64,000 nt of DNA, taken from positions 18,831 through 82,830 of the forward strand of contig JBDTMZ010000038.1 of NCBI GenBank assembly GCA_039934035.1, read 5' to 3'. A program made the position numbers and the translations under genes. The notes under the pieces were generated by a model. It made no database searches. It saw only the letters and a list, made by a program, of their open reading frames with translations, and had not been told where the DNA came from. Positions 53,382-61,760 of this stretch are shown here, one piece after another. Numbering within the stretch: position 1 is the stretch's first letter; every line of letters starts with the position of its first letter. This stretch comes from Solibacter sp039934035 (GTDB taxonomy: Bacteria > Acidobacteriota > Terriglobia > Bryobacterales > Bryobacteraceae).

Positions 53382-55004
53382 ATGGTGACGCTTTCCATCA
53401 ACGGACAGAGCGTCGAGGCCGTCGAGGGAAGCATCCTGTTCGACACGGCCGAGGCGTTCGGCATCAATGTGCCCACGTCCTGCCGCAAGCAGGGCAAGTG
53501 CAAGGAGTGCATCGTCGAGGTCGCCGAGGGAATGGACGGCGTGTCGGAACGCACTCCGGCCGAAGCGCATTTGCGCGGCAACTTCCGGCTGTCGTGCCAG
53601 GCGCGAGTGCTGCACGGCCCGGTGCGCTGCCACACTATGAGGCGTGCCAACCTTCGCATCGAACGGCATGCCTACGGCTTGCCGGGACGCGCGATGCAAC
53701 TCGATCCCGCTGTGACGCGCCAGGGCGAAAGCATCCTGCTCGACGGTGAGGAAATCGCGTGCGGCACGGGCCCGATTCATGGCCTGGCGATGGATTTGGG
53801 CACGACTACGGTAGTGCTGCGCCTTTTCGATCTCGAGACCGGCGAGCAGATTGCCGATACGTCGTTCGAGAATCCGCAGCGCTTCGGCGGGTCGGACGTG
53901 ATGTCGCGCATCGTCTACGATGGCGAGCATCGCGGCTTGCTGATGCGCACGCTAGCGGGCTATCTGACGCGCGCCATCGAGGGCCTGCCGGTGGACCCGA
54001 AGTCGATTTACGAACTGGTGGTGGTGGGCAACTCCACCATGCGCGACCTGTTCTTCGGCAAGAGCGTTTACACTATCGGGCAGAATCCCTACCGTTCGAT
54101 TACCGAGCTTGAGTTGGAAGCCGGCGAACGCCAGAGCACCGCGCTGATTTCCGACGGGCGACGTTCGCTGCTGCCCATCCATCCCAGGGCGCGAGTCTAC
54201 GGGCTGCCGATTCTGAGCGGTCACGTGGGCGCGGACGCGGCCGCCTGTATGCTGGCCATCGACATCGCCAACGAAGAGCGCGTGGTCGCCGTGATGGATA
54301 TCGGCACCAACACCGAGTTGATTCTGGGCAATCGCGATCGCATTCTGGCGGCGTCGTGTCCGGCGGGTCCGGCCTTCGAAGGCGGCGCGATTTCGTGCGG
54401 CATGCCGGCGCTGGATGGCGCGATTGAAGACGTGGCGATTGGCGACGATGGCAGCTTTGCATTGGGCGTCATTGGCGACGTCCCGGCGCAGGGTATCTGC
54501 GGCAGCGGCCTGGTGGATTTGATGAGCGAACTGCTGCGCACGGAACGCATGAATGCGATGGGGCGCTTCGAAGACGGGCACTCCGTGACGGTGGATGCGC
54601 GGAACGAGATCCGCTTCCTCGAAAGCGACGTCAATGAACTCGCCCAGGCGAAGGGCGCGAACGTGGCGGGCGTGCAGGTGGTGTGCAGCGCGTACGGCAT
54701 CGATTTCGACGCCATTGAGGTCTTCTACCTGGCGGGGGGCTTCGGCCGCCACCTCAAGGTGGACGCATCGCGGCGCATCGGTCTGATTCCCAATTTGCCG
54801 GACGCGCGCATCGTGCAAGTGGGGAATGCGGCGATCGAAGGCGCCTGCATGGCGCTGCTCTCGCGACAGCAGCGGGCGGCCTTGGAAACGCTGGTGAAGC
54901 GCGTGGAGCATTGCCGGTTGGAAACCCATCCGGACTTCTTCGATTTCTTCGTCGAGGGCTGTCAGTTTAAGACCGTCGAATCGGCGCAGCGGGTGTCGCC
55001 ATGA
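53382..55004 (+). CDS. Reductive activator of corrinoid-dependent enzymes (ferredoxin + ASKHA, DUF4445)
   Basis: The 540-residue protein has an N-terminal plant-type [2Fe-2S] domain (Cys34, Cys40, Cys43 in SCRKQGKCKEC, and Cys72) and a C-terminal ASKHA-fold ATPase (AMDLGTTTVVLRLFDLETGE, VMDIGTNTELIL, GICGSGLVDLMSEL, YLAGGFGRHL). This is the RACE/RamA-like layout that uses ATP to re-reduce Co(II) to the active Co(I) form of a corrinoid protein. It starts 2 bp after the small gene and overlaps the next by 4 bp. The frame extends upstream to 53193, but ATG 53382 fits the ferredoxin start MVTLSINGQSVEAVEG. Confidence 0.93.
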   Translation: MVTLSINGQSVEAVEGSILFDTAEAFGINVPTSCRKQGKCKECIVEVAEGMDGVSERTPAEAHLRGNFRLSCQARVLHGPVRCHTMRRANLRIERHAYGLPGRAMQLDPAVTRQGESILLDGEEIACGTGPIHGLAMDLGTTTVVLRLFDLETGEQIADTSFENPQRFGGSDVMSRIVYDGEHRGLLMRTLAGYLTRAIEGLPVDPKSIYELVVVGNSTMRDLFFGKSVYTIGQNPYRSITELELEAGERQSTALISDGRRSLLPIHPRARVYGLPILSGHVGADAAACMLAIDIANEERVVAVMDIGTNTELILGNRDRILAASCPAGPAFEGGAISCGMPALDGAIEDVAIGDDGSFALGVIGDVPAQGICGSGLVDLMSELLRTERMNAMGRFEDGHSVTVDARNEIRFLESDVNELAQAKGANVAGVQVVCSAYGIDFDAIEVFYLAGGFGRHLKVDASRRIGLIPNLPDARIVQVGNAAIEGACMALLSRQQRAALETLVKRVEHCRLETHPDFFDFFVEGCQFKTVESAQRVSP

Positions 55005-56158
55005 AGCATTGGTGCGAGACCGGCTTCGCGGTGGACGTGCAAGCGGCCGAGTATCAGCGACTGCTCGGCTATCCGCCGGGTTTTGTGATGGAGGGCCGTG
55101 CGCAGGAACTGGCGCAGCAGGCCATTGACTGGTATGCCGCCAACGGGCGTCCCTGGCTGTACGCGCGCGAACTCGAAGGCGTGGCTGTGCAGGACGGCGC
55201 GATCGTGCTGGAAGGCGAAGCGTTCCGCAGTCAGGCGCTGGCCGATCGCTTCACGGGCACCGGTGCGGGCGGCGCCGTTCTGGCCGCCATGAGCGCAGGC
55301 AGCGAGATCGAAGAAGAAGCGCAGCGCCTCTGGCATGCGGAACGTCCGGACGAGTATTACTTTCTCGAGGTGCTGGGCTCCGCGATCGTCGAACGCCTGG
55401 CGTATCTCGCCGGCTCGCGCCTGTGCCAGTGGGCCGAACCGGAGAGCCTCGCTGTGCTGCCGCACGATAGTCCGGGCTACCCCTCGTGGGATATCGGCGA
55501 ACAGGTTCGCTTGCTGCAACTGCTGAATCGCACGGCGAATCTGCCGGGTCCTCTGGAAGCGCTCGAAAGTGGGGCACTGAAGCCGAAGAAGTCGTTGATG
55601 GCGGTCTACGGACTGGCGCCCGCGACCGCCGGAGTCCGGCGCCTGACCGAGATGCAGCCTTGCGACAACTGCCGCCTGCCGGGCTGCCAATATCGCCGTC
55701 CGAAATACACGGTCAATCCCAAAGCGCTGCGCAAGTGGGCCGGCGAACGCCTGACGCTACACACGGATGACGAGGGCAGAGTCTTAGCGACGTTCCGCTA
55801 TGAAGGCACGACGTGCACCAATATGGGCCGCTCGCTGGCCTTCGAGTATCGCGTCAGGCTGAGCCCCCGCGAAGCGGGCTACACGATCGAAGAGCAGGAA
55901 TGCGCGCCGTCCGCGGGCGATACCGGGCACCGCTCGATGTGCCGCTACCTGGAGCAGGGCGACAGCCTGCTCACCGCCATCGCGCAGGAAAAGTGGGAAC
56001 TCGGCCGTACCCTGGCTGATGCCGTACAGAAGCAGCGGGCGGGCGTGGCTGCGGGCTGTTATTGCGAGCCCGCCGCGCGCGAACACAAATGGGGCCTGGT
56101 GCTGCAGACGCTGCACTACGCGCTTCACGAAGCGGTGGAGACAGGAATTTCACGATGA
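55001..56158 (+). CDS. MetH-activation-domain-like protein of the corrinoid operon
   Basis: The 385-residue protein resembles a stand-alone version of the vitamin B12-dependent methionine synthase activation region in its first part (AYVLEVLGSAIVERLA-like YFLEVLGSAIVERLAYLAGS and LMAVYGLAPATAGVRRL), followed by CDNCRLPGCQYRR, a C-x2-C-x4-C cluster common in corrinoid-related activators, and a cysteine-containing C-terminal half (GTTCTNMG, ECAPSAGDTGH, MCRYLE, GCYCEP). It may assist reactivation or bind a metal/Fe-S cluster. Overlaps both neighbours by 4 bp. Confidence 0.75.
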   Translation: MKHWCETGFAVDVQAAEYQRLLGYPPGFVMEGRAQELAQQAIDWYAANGRPWLYARELEGVAVQDGAIVLEGEAFRSQALADRFTGTGAGGAVLAAMSAGSEIEEEAQRLWHAERPDEYYFLEVLGSAIVERLAYLAGSRLCQWAEPESLAVLPHDSPGYPSWDIGEQVRLLQLLNRTANLPGPLEALESGALKPKKSLMAVYGLAPATAGVRRLTEMQPCDNCRLPGCQYRRPKYTVNPKALRKWAGERLTLHTDDEGRVLATFRYEGTTCTNMGRSLAFEYRVRLSPREAGYTIEEQECAPSAGDTGHRSMCRYLEQGDSLLTAIAQEKWELGRTLADAVQKQRAGVAAGCYCEPAAREHKWGLVLQTLHYALHEAVETGISR

Positions 56159-57075
56159 ACCAACCGTTACATGACGTAATCCGCACGCGCACCCTGCTCG
56201 GTGACGGTGCGATGGGCACCCAGTTGATGCTGGCGGGCCTGGAGCAGGGAGGTTGCGGCGAGGCCTGGAATCTCACGCATCCGGAGCGTGTGCTCGGCAT
56301 CCAGCGCAATTACGTGGAGGCCGGGTCGGACTGCCTGCTCACCAACACGTTCGGCGGTTCGCGCATTATGCTGAATCGCCATGGCCAGAAAGGCAACGTG
56401 GTGGAGATCAACCGCGCAGCCGTGGCCATCGCGCGCCAAGCCTTCGGCGATCGCGCCGGCTACGTGATTGGCGATGTCGGGCCTTTCGGCGGCCTGCTGG
56501 AGCCCTTTGGCGATTTCACCGAAGACCAGGTGCGCGAAGCCTTCGAAGAGCAGGCAAAAGCGCTGGTAGACGCGGGCGCCGACGCCGTCATGATCGAAAC
56601 CCAAACTTCGCTCGAAGAGCTAACCATCGGCCTGCGGGCCGCGCACAAGGCCGGCGCGCCCTGCGTGATCGGCTCGATGGCATATGATGTGACGCTCGAT
56701 GGCTCCACCTTCCGCACCATGATGGGCGTCGATCCGGAGAAGGCCGCCGAGCGCATGGAAGAAGAAGGAGCGCACATCGTGGCGCTCAATTGCGGCACGG
56801 GCATGGATATGGAGCGGGCCCTGCATGCCACGCTCCGCTATCGCGCGGTCACTGGGCTGCCGGTGATGGTGCAACCCAACGCGGGCCAGCCAAAACTGAT
56901 CAAGATGCAAGTGGTCTACGACGAAACGCCGGAGCAGATGGTGCTTGGCGTGGTGCCGCTGCTCGAAGCCGGCGTGAACATTCTGGGCGCCTGCTGCGGT
57001 AGTTCACCCGCCCACATCGGTGCCTTCCGCGGCGCTATGGATCGCTACGCGGCCAGCAAGGGAGTGAGTGCATGA
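56155..57075 (+). CDS. Homocysteine S-methyltransferase family protein
   Basis: The 306-residue barrel begins LLGDGAMGTQLMLAGLEQGG, carries NTFGGSRIMLNRHG and has the zinc cysteines Cys213 (ALNCGTGMD) and Cys280-Cys281 (GACCGSSPAHI), as in the Hcy-binding domain of MetH and BHMT. It should accept the methyl from the corrinoid protein and make methionine. Upstream genes overlap by 4 bp (ATGA). It lacks MetH's other domains, so in this operon it is the separate acceptor module. Confidence 0.92.
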   Translation: MNQPLHDVIRTRTLLGDGAMGTQLMLAGLEQGGCGEAWNLTHPERVLGIQRNYVEAGSDCLLTNTFGGSRIMLNRHGQKGNVVEINRAAVAIARQAFGDRAGYVIGDVGPFGGLLEPFGDFTEDQVREAFEEQAKALVDAGADAVMIETQTSLEELTIGLRAAHKAGAPCVIGSMAYDVTLDGSTFRTMMGVDPEKAAERMEEEGAHIVALNCGTGMDMERALHATLRYRAVTGLPVMVQPNAGQPKLIKMQVVYDETPEQMVLGVVPLLEAGVNILGACCGSSPAHIGAFRGAMDRYAASKGVSA

Positions 57076-57401
57076 AGACGAAATTGTGTGACGTAAACGC
57101 GGGGGCGCTCGAGAAACTCCCTGGACTTACCGGCGATAAGAGCGGAGTCGGCGTGCATTATGTCGATGCCTATCTCAAGCCGATGAATCTCAAATTGCCC
57201 GACGGCACGCCGGTGAAGTGCAAGCGGCGTGGTTTGAAGATTGTGTTTTCGGCAGGTCCCAAAAAGGGCGAAGGCTTGCTGCGACGCCTGGAAGTGGGGC
57301 CGGACCCGGTCGCGATGCTCGACGCGGCGCTCCAGGACGCGGCGGGCAAGGCAGGGGTCCCGCTCACCGTGGAAGACGGCGCGATCTACCTCGATCTCTA
57401 A
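57072..57401 (+). CDS. Small hypothetical protein closing the methyl-transfer operon
   Basis: The 109-residue soluble protein (MKTKLCDVNAGALEKLPGLT, LKLPDGTPVKCKRRGLKIVF, ending VEDGAIYLDL) overlaps the homocysteine methyltransferase gene by 4 bp. No family recognised; a charged beta-rich protein. The tight coupling implies a role with the preceding enzyme, otherwise unknown. Confidence 0.55.
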   Translation: MKTKLCDVNAGALEKLPGLTGDKSGVGVHYVDAYLKPMNLKLPDGTPVKCKRRGLKIVFSAGPKKGEGLLRRLEVGPDPVAMLDAALQDAAGKAGVPLTVEDGAIYLDL

Positions 57402-57408
57402 GGCGAGG

Positions 57409-58917
57409 CTACTGCCCAGGAGGCCTTGGGGTCATACCCGGCTGCCCGCCTGAAAAGGGAGTCGATTGCGGCCCCGTCCCCGGGCCGGTCCGCTGATTGC
57501 CTGAGCCCGGATTCATCCGGTCCGCCGGTGTGCCGCCCGCGCCGGTCGCATTCGGATTCGGAATCCGCTTCCGCTTTTGCGGATCGTAGACGAATTCCCA
57601 TTCCTCGTACAGAGTCCGCTCGTTGTAGACTTTGACGCCTTCGCCCTCGGCGGTGCTGGCCACGCCCGCAATCCCGGCGCCGATTATCTGTCCGCCGCCC
57701 ATCTGCTGCGGCATTCCGCCGGGACGCGGCGTGGTGAGAATCCCGCGGATCATGTCCGCCGCTGCGTTGCCCTGCGTCTGCGTGCCGGGCTGCTGGAATC
57801 CCACCGGCGTCCCGTTGGCGCCCGGCTGCGTGGAATACGGCGAGACCCCGCCCATTTGCGAATTGACCGGCGCGCCCGGTTGCGGAGGTAAATTATTGGT
57901 CCCGGGTTGCGAGCCCACATAAGTTCCGCCGCCCACGAACGAGCCGCCCCCGCCCACAAACGAATTGCTGTTGTTATTCTGCTGCTGCTGCATTCCCTGC
58001 GGCGGAGTGAACTGCCCCGGAATCCCTTGCGTCAGAGTCCCGGGCTGTCCCTGAAAGCCCGGTTGTCCCTGAAACCCCACCGGAACCTGTTGCGGGAAGC
58101 CTTGCGGCGCCGTACCCACCGGCATATACGCCTGATTCGGATTCGGCGGCAGCGTCATTCCCGGCATCTGGCCGGGAATTTGGCCGGGCATCTGGCCGGG
58201 AAATTGGCTGGGCATCTGGCCGGGAATTTGGCCGGGGCCCGTCAACCCAACCTGCCCGATCTGATTCTGGCCCGGATAATTGGTCCCCGGCAGCGCCTGC
58301 TGCCCATTGTCGCCCGTCTGCCCGGGCATCTGATTCTGATTCCCATTCTGCGAAAGGTCACCTCCCGGCTGCTGCCCGGGGAACCCCTGGCCGGACGACA
58401 AACTGCCCGGCATTGCGCCTTCCGATGTGCGGCGCCGGTCGCGCGCATTCGCACCACCGCCGCCCGAATTCTGATTCTGCGTCGCGCCGAGTCCCGCCAG
58501 CTCGCCCACGAAACCGTTGGGCCCCTTCTTCTCGTCCTTCTCCCCGGGCACCTGCGGCTTCACTACTTTCGAATCCGTCAGCATCCCATTCTGCACATGA
58601 ATCAACCGCCATTCGTCCTTCCCGGTCAGCGGGTCTTTATAGCGATGGCGCAGGAAGCGCTGATTCTGAAAACTCTCCAACTCCTTGATGTCGCCCGGAT
58701 AGCGTTGGGCCTTGTCGACGAACAACTGGATCGCGCGCTTATACTGTTCGCCGCGATCGACCAGAGTCTCTTCCTTGTCGCGCTGCGATTGCATCGCAAA
58801 CCGCGGCACTTCCATGTACAGCGTGATGGCCACCACCGCGGCCATCAGGAAGACCATGAGCAGGGCGAAGCCTCGCTCGCCCTTGCGCCGGGTTCTACGC
58901 GTTGCCGCCACCTGCAT
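57409..58917 (-). CDS. Pseudopilin-like secreted protein with a Gly/Gln/Pro-rich C-terminal tail
   Basis: The 502-residue protein has a type IV prepilin-like N terminus: basic RRTRRKGERG-F followed by a hydrophobic helix (FALLMVFLMAAVVAITLYME); the usual Glu5 of GFTLLE is missing (GFALLM). A globular region (about 40-130: YKRAIQLFVDKAQRYPGDIK and FLRHRYKDPLTG) resembles GspG/GspH-like pseudopilins, then about 330 residues of Gly, Gln, Pro, Asn and Met-rich low-complexity sequence with GQxP tetrapeptides. It is the last gene of the pilus operon. Possibly a secreted or cell-surface minor pseudopilin. Confidence 0.75.
   Translation of the reverse strand: MQVAATRRTRRKGERGFALLMVFLMAAVVAITLYMEVPRFAMQSQRDKEETLVDRGEQYKRAIQLFVDKAQRYPGDIKELESFQNQRFLRHRYKDPLTGKDEWRLIHVQNGMLTDSKVVKPQVPGEKDEKKGPNGFVGELAGLGATQNQNSGGGGANARDRRRTSEGAMPGSLSSGQGFPGQQPGGDLSQNGNQNQMPGQTGDNGQQALPGTNYPGQNQIGQVGLTGPGQIPGQMPSQFPGQMPGQIPGQMPGMTLPPNPNQAYMPVGTAPQGFPQQVPVGFQGQPGFQGQPGTLTQGIPGQFTPPQGMQQQQNNNSNSFVGGGGSFVGGGTYVGSQPGTNNLPPQPGAPVNSQMGGVSPYSTQPGANGTPVGFQQPGTQTQGNAAADMIRGILTTPRPGGMPQQMGGGQIIGAGIAGVASTAEGEGVKVYNERTLYEEWEFVYDPQKRKRIPNPNATGAGGTPADRMNPGSGNQRTGPGTGPQSTPFSGGQPGMTPRPPGQ
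58161..58232 (-). repeat. Six 12-bp tandem repeats encoding GQxP
   Basis: Six 12-bp units with small variations lie in the C-terminal tail of the pseudopilin-like gene and encode GQMP, GQIP, GQMP, SQFP, GQMP and GQIP in sequence. Length variation by slippage is possible. Confidence 0.8.
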
Positions 58918-59656
58918 CCTCCGCGATTCGTAACGTCTGCTCGCGTTTCAGTTCCACATCTTCCAGCACCACGGAATCCGCATTGATGCGCACCACCCGC
59001 CAGCGCTTCTTAACGTTCATGTTTTCGGTGGCCAGGATGATCTCTTCGCCATCCAGGAAGAAGGCCGTTTTCTTATTATCGATCCGCTTGGTCGCCACGC
59101 CGTAATACTTGAAAGTGATCGGCGGCGACTGCGGAGGCGGCGGCGGACCCGGAGGCGGCGGGGGCGGGGGCGCCGGATGGGGACCCATGGCCTCGCGCTT
59201 GGGCTGGATCTTCGGCTCCGGCCCCTTGAGCGCTTCCACCGGTGCTTCCGATTTGCCGAACTGGAAAAGATTCCGCTGCCCGCCATCCAGTTTCACGCCC
59301 TGCACCTTGGCCAGCAGGTCGAGCCGCAAGGTCGGATCCACCGTCCACGGGTCGATCTGGTCTTCCTTGCGCTTGGAGCGCAGCGAGGGGTGAAACTCGT
59401 CGTTGCGGGAACGGTTGGAGGCGGCCAACTGGCGGCGCGGTTCGGTCACCGGCGGCAGGGCGCTGGACGCCGGGGCTGCCGGAGCAGTGCCCGCCGCCTC
59501 CGCCGCCAGGCGCTCTCTTTCCGTCACCGCGGCCGACTTCGGCGGCGGCCCCAAGTCCGGGCCCGACAGCACATTCACGTACAGCATGCCCGCCGCCACT
59601 ACGCCGAGCACGGCCAGCACGTAGACTTTCGTCTTCTCCTCAGAGCCCATCTTCAC
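58895..59656 (-). CDS. PilP/GspC-like periplasmic protein with proline-rich linker
   Basis: The 253-residue protein has an N-terminal membrane helix (VYVLAVLGVVAAGMLYVNVL), a long Pro/Ala-rich linker (including PPPPPPPGPPPPP near residue 170) and a C-terminal beta domain ITFKYYGVATKRIDNKKTAF, EEIILATENMNVKKRWRVVR, the homology-region-like fold of PilP and GspC. Such proteins join the inner-membrane PilMNO complex to the outer-membrane secretin. It overlaps pilO by 4 bp and the pseudopilin-like gene by 23 bp. Confidence 0.72.
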   Translation of the reverse strand: MKMGSEEKTKVYVLAVLGVVAAGMLYVNVLSGPDLGPPPKSAAVTERERLAAEAAGTAPAAPASSALPPVTEPRRQLAASNRSRNDEFHPSLRSKRKEDQIDPWTVDPTLRLDLLAKVQGVKLDGGQRNLFQFGKSEAPVEALKGPEPKIQPKREAMGPHPAPPPPPPPGPPPPPQSPPITFKYYGVATKRIDNKKTAFFLDGEEIILATENMNVKKRWRVVRINADSVVLEDVELKREQTLRIAEDAGGGNA

Positions 59657-60321
59657 AGGCCGGCCCCCGGTGCTGCCGGTGCTGCCGGTGTCCCTGGCGC
59701 TACCGGCGCTGGGTCGGGCGCTGCCTCTTCCGACGGCGCGCCAGTGTCCTGATCTTTCACGAACGTGTCCACTTTAATTGTGACGTTCAAAATATTTCCG
59801 GTCTGCTGCGGCGCCGCCACCATGCTCTCGATAATCAGAAGGTGCGTCGATTTGTCCACCAGGTTCACGAACTTCGAGAGCGCCGCGTACGTGCCCTGGC
59901 AGCCCGCATTGATGGTCATCATGCCCAGCGTGTCCGAGCCTTCAATCGGCTCCAGCGTCCACGTGGTGGGCTGATAGGTGATTCCGGAATCCTTGGCGAT
60001 CTGCACCAGCTCGCCCTGAATGGTCGATGTCACCACGCGCCGGTCGGTGAAATACTTCGACAGGAATTGGTCGCCCTGGCTGCGCGCCGTCTCGATCTTC
60101 TGCACCAGCTTGCGGTTCTTCCCCACCTGCGCCTGCAATTGCGCGAGCTGCTGTTGCAACACGCCGCGGTCGCGCCGCAGATCGTCCGCGCCGCCGCCGA
60201 AGGGCTTGAAGGCGATCACTGCCGCCGCCAGATTGGCTAGCAACAACACACCCAGCACCGCGCGCATCGCCACCCGCGGATCTTTCCACTTCAGACCGGC
60301 GAGACTAAAGTTTTTGAGCAT
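59653..60321 (-). CDS. pilO: Type IV pilus inner-membrane protein PilO
   Basis: The 222-residue protein has one N-terminal membrane helix (AVLGVLLLANLAAAVIAFKP), a coiled-coil segment (LRRDRGVLQQQLAQLQAQVG) and a C-terminal ferredoxin-like domain (GITYQPTTWTLEPIEGSDTL). This is the PilO/GspM design, aligning pilus subunits in the inner membrane. The last ~25 residues are Pro/Ala-rich. It overlaps pilN by 17 bp. Confidence 0.85.
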   Translation of the reverse strand: MLKNFSLAGLKWKDPRVAMRAVLGVLLLANLAAAVIAFKPFGGGADDLRRDRGVLQQQLAQLQAQVGKNRKLVQKIETARSQGDQFLSKYFTDRRVVTSTIQGELVQIAKDSGITYQPTTWTLEPIEGSDTLGMMTINAGCQGTYAALSKFVNLVDKSTHLLIIESMVAAPQQTGNILNVTIKVDTFVKDQDTGAPSEEAAPDPAPVAPGTPAAPAAPGAGL

Positions 60322-60871
60322 AGTTCACCGTGAAGCGGTAGCGGTAGAGCGGCTCGGATTGCGAGGGCGGCTGGTAAATAGTCTGCGCGACCCCGCCGAA
60401 AAGATCGGAACTCTCCAGTGCCTTGTAGAACAGAATCACCGGTTCCGGCCCTTCCGAGCCCACTTGCAGGCTCAACACAATTTGATTCTTACCCGTGACG
60501 TACGGCTGGATATTCAGCATGCGCACATTCGACGGCATGGTCTTTTCCAGGTCCGCCAGAATGCGGGTCCAACTGATGCCTTTGCGGTTCAACAACGAAT
60601 TCAGAAACACACTGAGTTCCAGCACCTGGGCGTTCTCGGGCTTGCGAATCACGGCTTCGGCTTCGGCCTCCTGCCGGGTCACGGTCGCGATTTGCCCGCG
60701 CAGGTGCGTCACTTCCTTGCGCACATCGGCCAGTTGCGCGTTATCGGCGTTGGCGAGCATGATCAGCACGGCCAGCGAGACCACCAGCATGACTGCCACC
60801 GCGCCCGATGCCACCAGCATCGCCCGGTCGCGCCGGAAGGGTTCGCTCGCGAGATTGATGGGAATCTTCAT
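60305..60871 (-). CDS. pilN: Type IV pilus assembly protein PilN
   Basis: The 188-residue protein begins with the PilN signature INLASEPFRRDRAM (the INL-P motif that inserts in the PilM groove), has one membrane helix (MLVASGAVAVMLVVSLAVLI) and a coiled-coil/ferredoxin-like periplasmic domain. It lies between pilM (gap 1 bp) and pilO (overlap 17 bp), the order common in pilus operons. Confidence 0.88.
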   Translation of the reverse strand: MKIPINLASEPFRRDRAMLVASGAVAVMLVVSLAVLIMLANADNAQLADVRKEVTHLRGQIATVTRQEAEAEAVIRKPENAQVLELSVFLNSLLNRKGISWTRILADLEKTMPSNVRMLNIQPYVTGKNQIVLSLQVGSEGPEPVILFYKALESSDLFGGVAQTIYQPPSQSEPLYRYRFTVNYAQKL

Positions 60872-60872
60872 T

Positions 60873-61760
60873 TCAATTGTTCTTGGCGATGGACCGCAGG
60901 TAGCCCAGCAGTCCCGCGTTATTCTCTCCCGGTGTGCCCAGCGGGGAGCGCAGCGGCTCCACTTCCACCTCCAGTTCCGCGGCGAAACGCTGCTCGGCCT
61001 CGGCCGTGTCCGCGCCGAAACCGCAGAGCAGCAACTTGTCCGCGCGCCGCCCCAGATTATCTTCGATGTAGACGAAAGTGGGCACCAGCACCGCGGCGAT
61101 ATCGTCCAACTCCGGCGAAGGCAGTTCCAGGCAGCGCACCAGTTTCAGCACCGCCTTATCGCGCACCACCACCGTCAGCACGCGTCCGGTGAGCTTCGCC
61201 ACCACGCTTAATCCGATCTCCGGCGCCAGCTCCAGGGCCGCCAGGCACGACGTCGTAATCATGCCCGGATTCATGCCCGCGCTGCGGAATGGAGACTCGT
61301 AGCGCGACACAATTTCGAGCGGCGCAATCACCACTACCACGTCCGTCTTGCCTTTCTCCGCGTGCTGCGCCCAATAGCTGAGCGCGGCCGATTCCACGTC
61401 GAAGGGCACGCTGCGCTTCAGGCGGAAGCGGATCAGCGACGCCTGTTCCTTGGGATCTTTGGGGAAGGTATCGAAATCCAGCACCGAAATGCGCGCCGAA
61501 AAGTCCGGCAGGATGAGCGCCACGTCGCGCTTCTTCCGCGCGGACTGCGTGCCCGAAAGGCTGCGCACCGCCAGCATGAAATCGTCGTGATCGAGCACGT
61601 TTTCCTTCAGTGGCGACACCGCCAGCGTGCCGGCGCGCAGCGGTTGGAAATCCAATTCGGCGCGGGCGCCGATGCGCGCGGCCGCAATTCCGGCTTCGGT
61701 GATTTCGAACGCCATCGCCGGCGGCGCTTCCTGCAACAGGGCTTTGAGTTTCTCGAGCAT
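60873..61760 (-). CDS. pilM: Type IV pilus assembly protein PilM
   Basis: The 295-residue cytosolic protein is PilM-like, with an actin/FtsA-type fold: FEITEAGIAAARIGARAELD, DVALILPDFSARISVLDFDT, and LIRFRLKRSVPFDVESAALS. It forms a cytosolic ring with PilN's tail. Actin-like nucleotide-binding residues are weak in this copy, and it is shorter than typical PilM (~350). Its ATG overlaps the pilB-like stop by one base. Confidence 0.87.
   Translation of the reverse strand: MLEKLKALLQEAPPAMAFEITEAGIAAARIGARAELDFQPLRAGTLAVSPLKENVLDHDDFMLAVRSLSGTQSARKKRDVALILPDFSARISVLDFDTFPKDPKEQASLIRFRLKRSVPFDVESAALSYWAQHAEKGKTDVVVVIAPLEIVSRYESPFRSAGMNPGMITTSCLAALELAPEIGLSVVAKLTGRVLTVVVRDKAVLKLVRCLELPSPELDDIAAVLVPTFVYIEDNLGRRADKLLLCGFGADTAEAEQRFAAELEVEVEPLRSPLGTPGENNAGLLGYLRSIAKNN

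Noticed and set aside
58161..58232. Short tandem repeats considered as a CRISPR array
   Set aside because: 12-bp units without spacers, in frame within a protein gene.
57907..58986. Plus-strand open frame of 359 codons with Leu/Arg-rich repeats
   Set aside because: Antisense to the low-complexity part of the pseudopilin-like gene.
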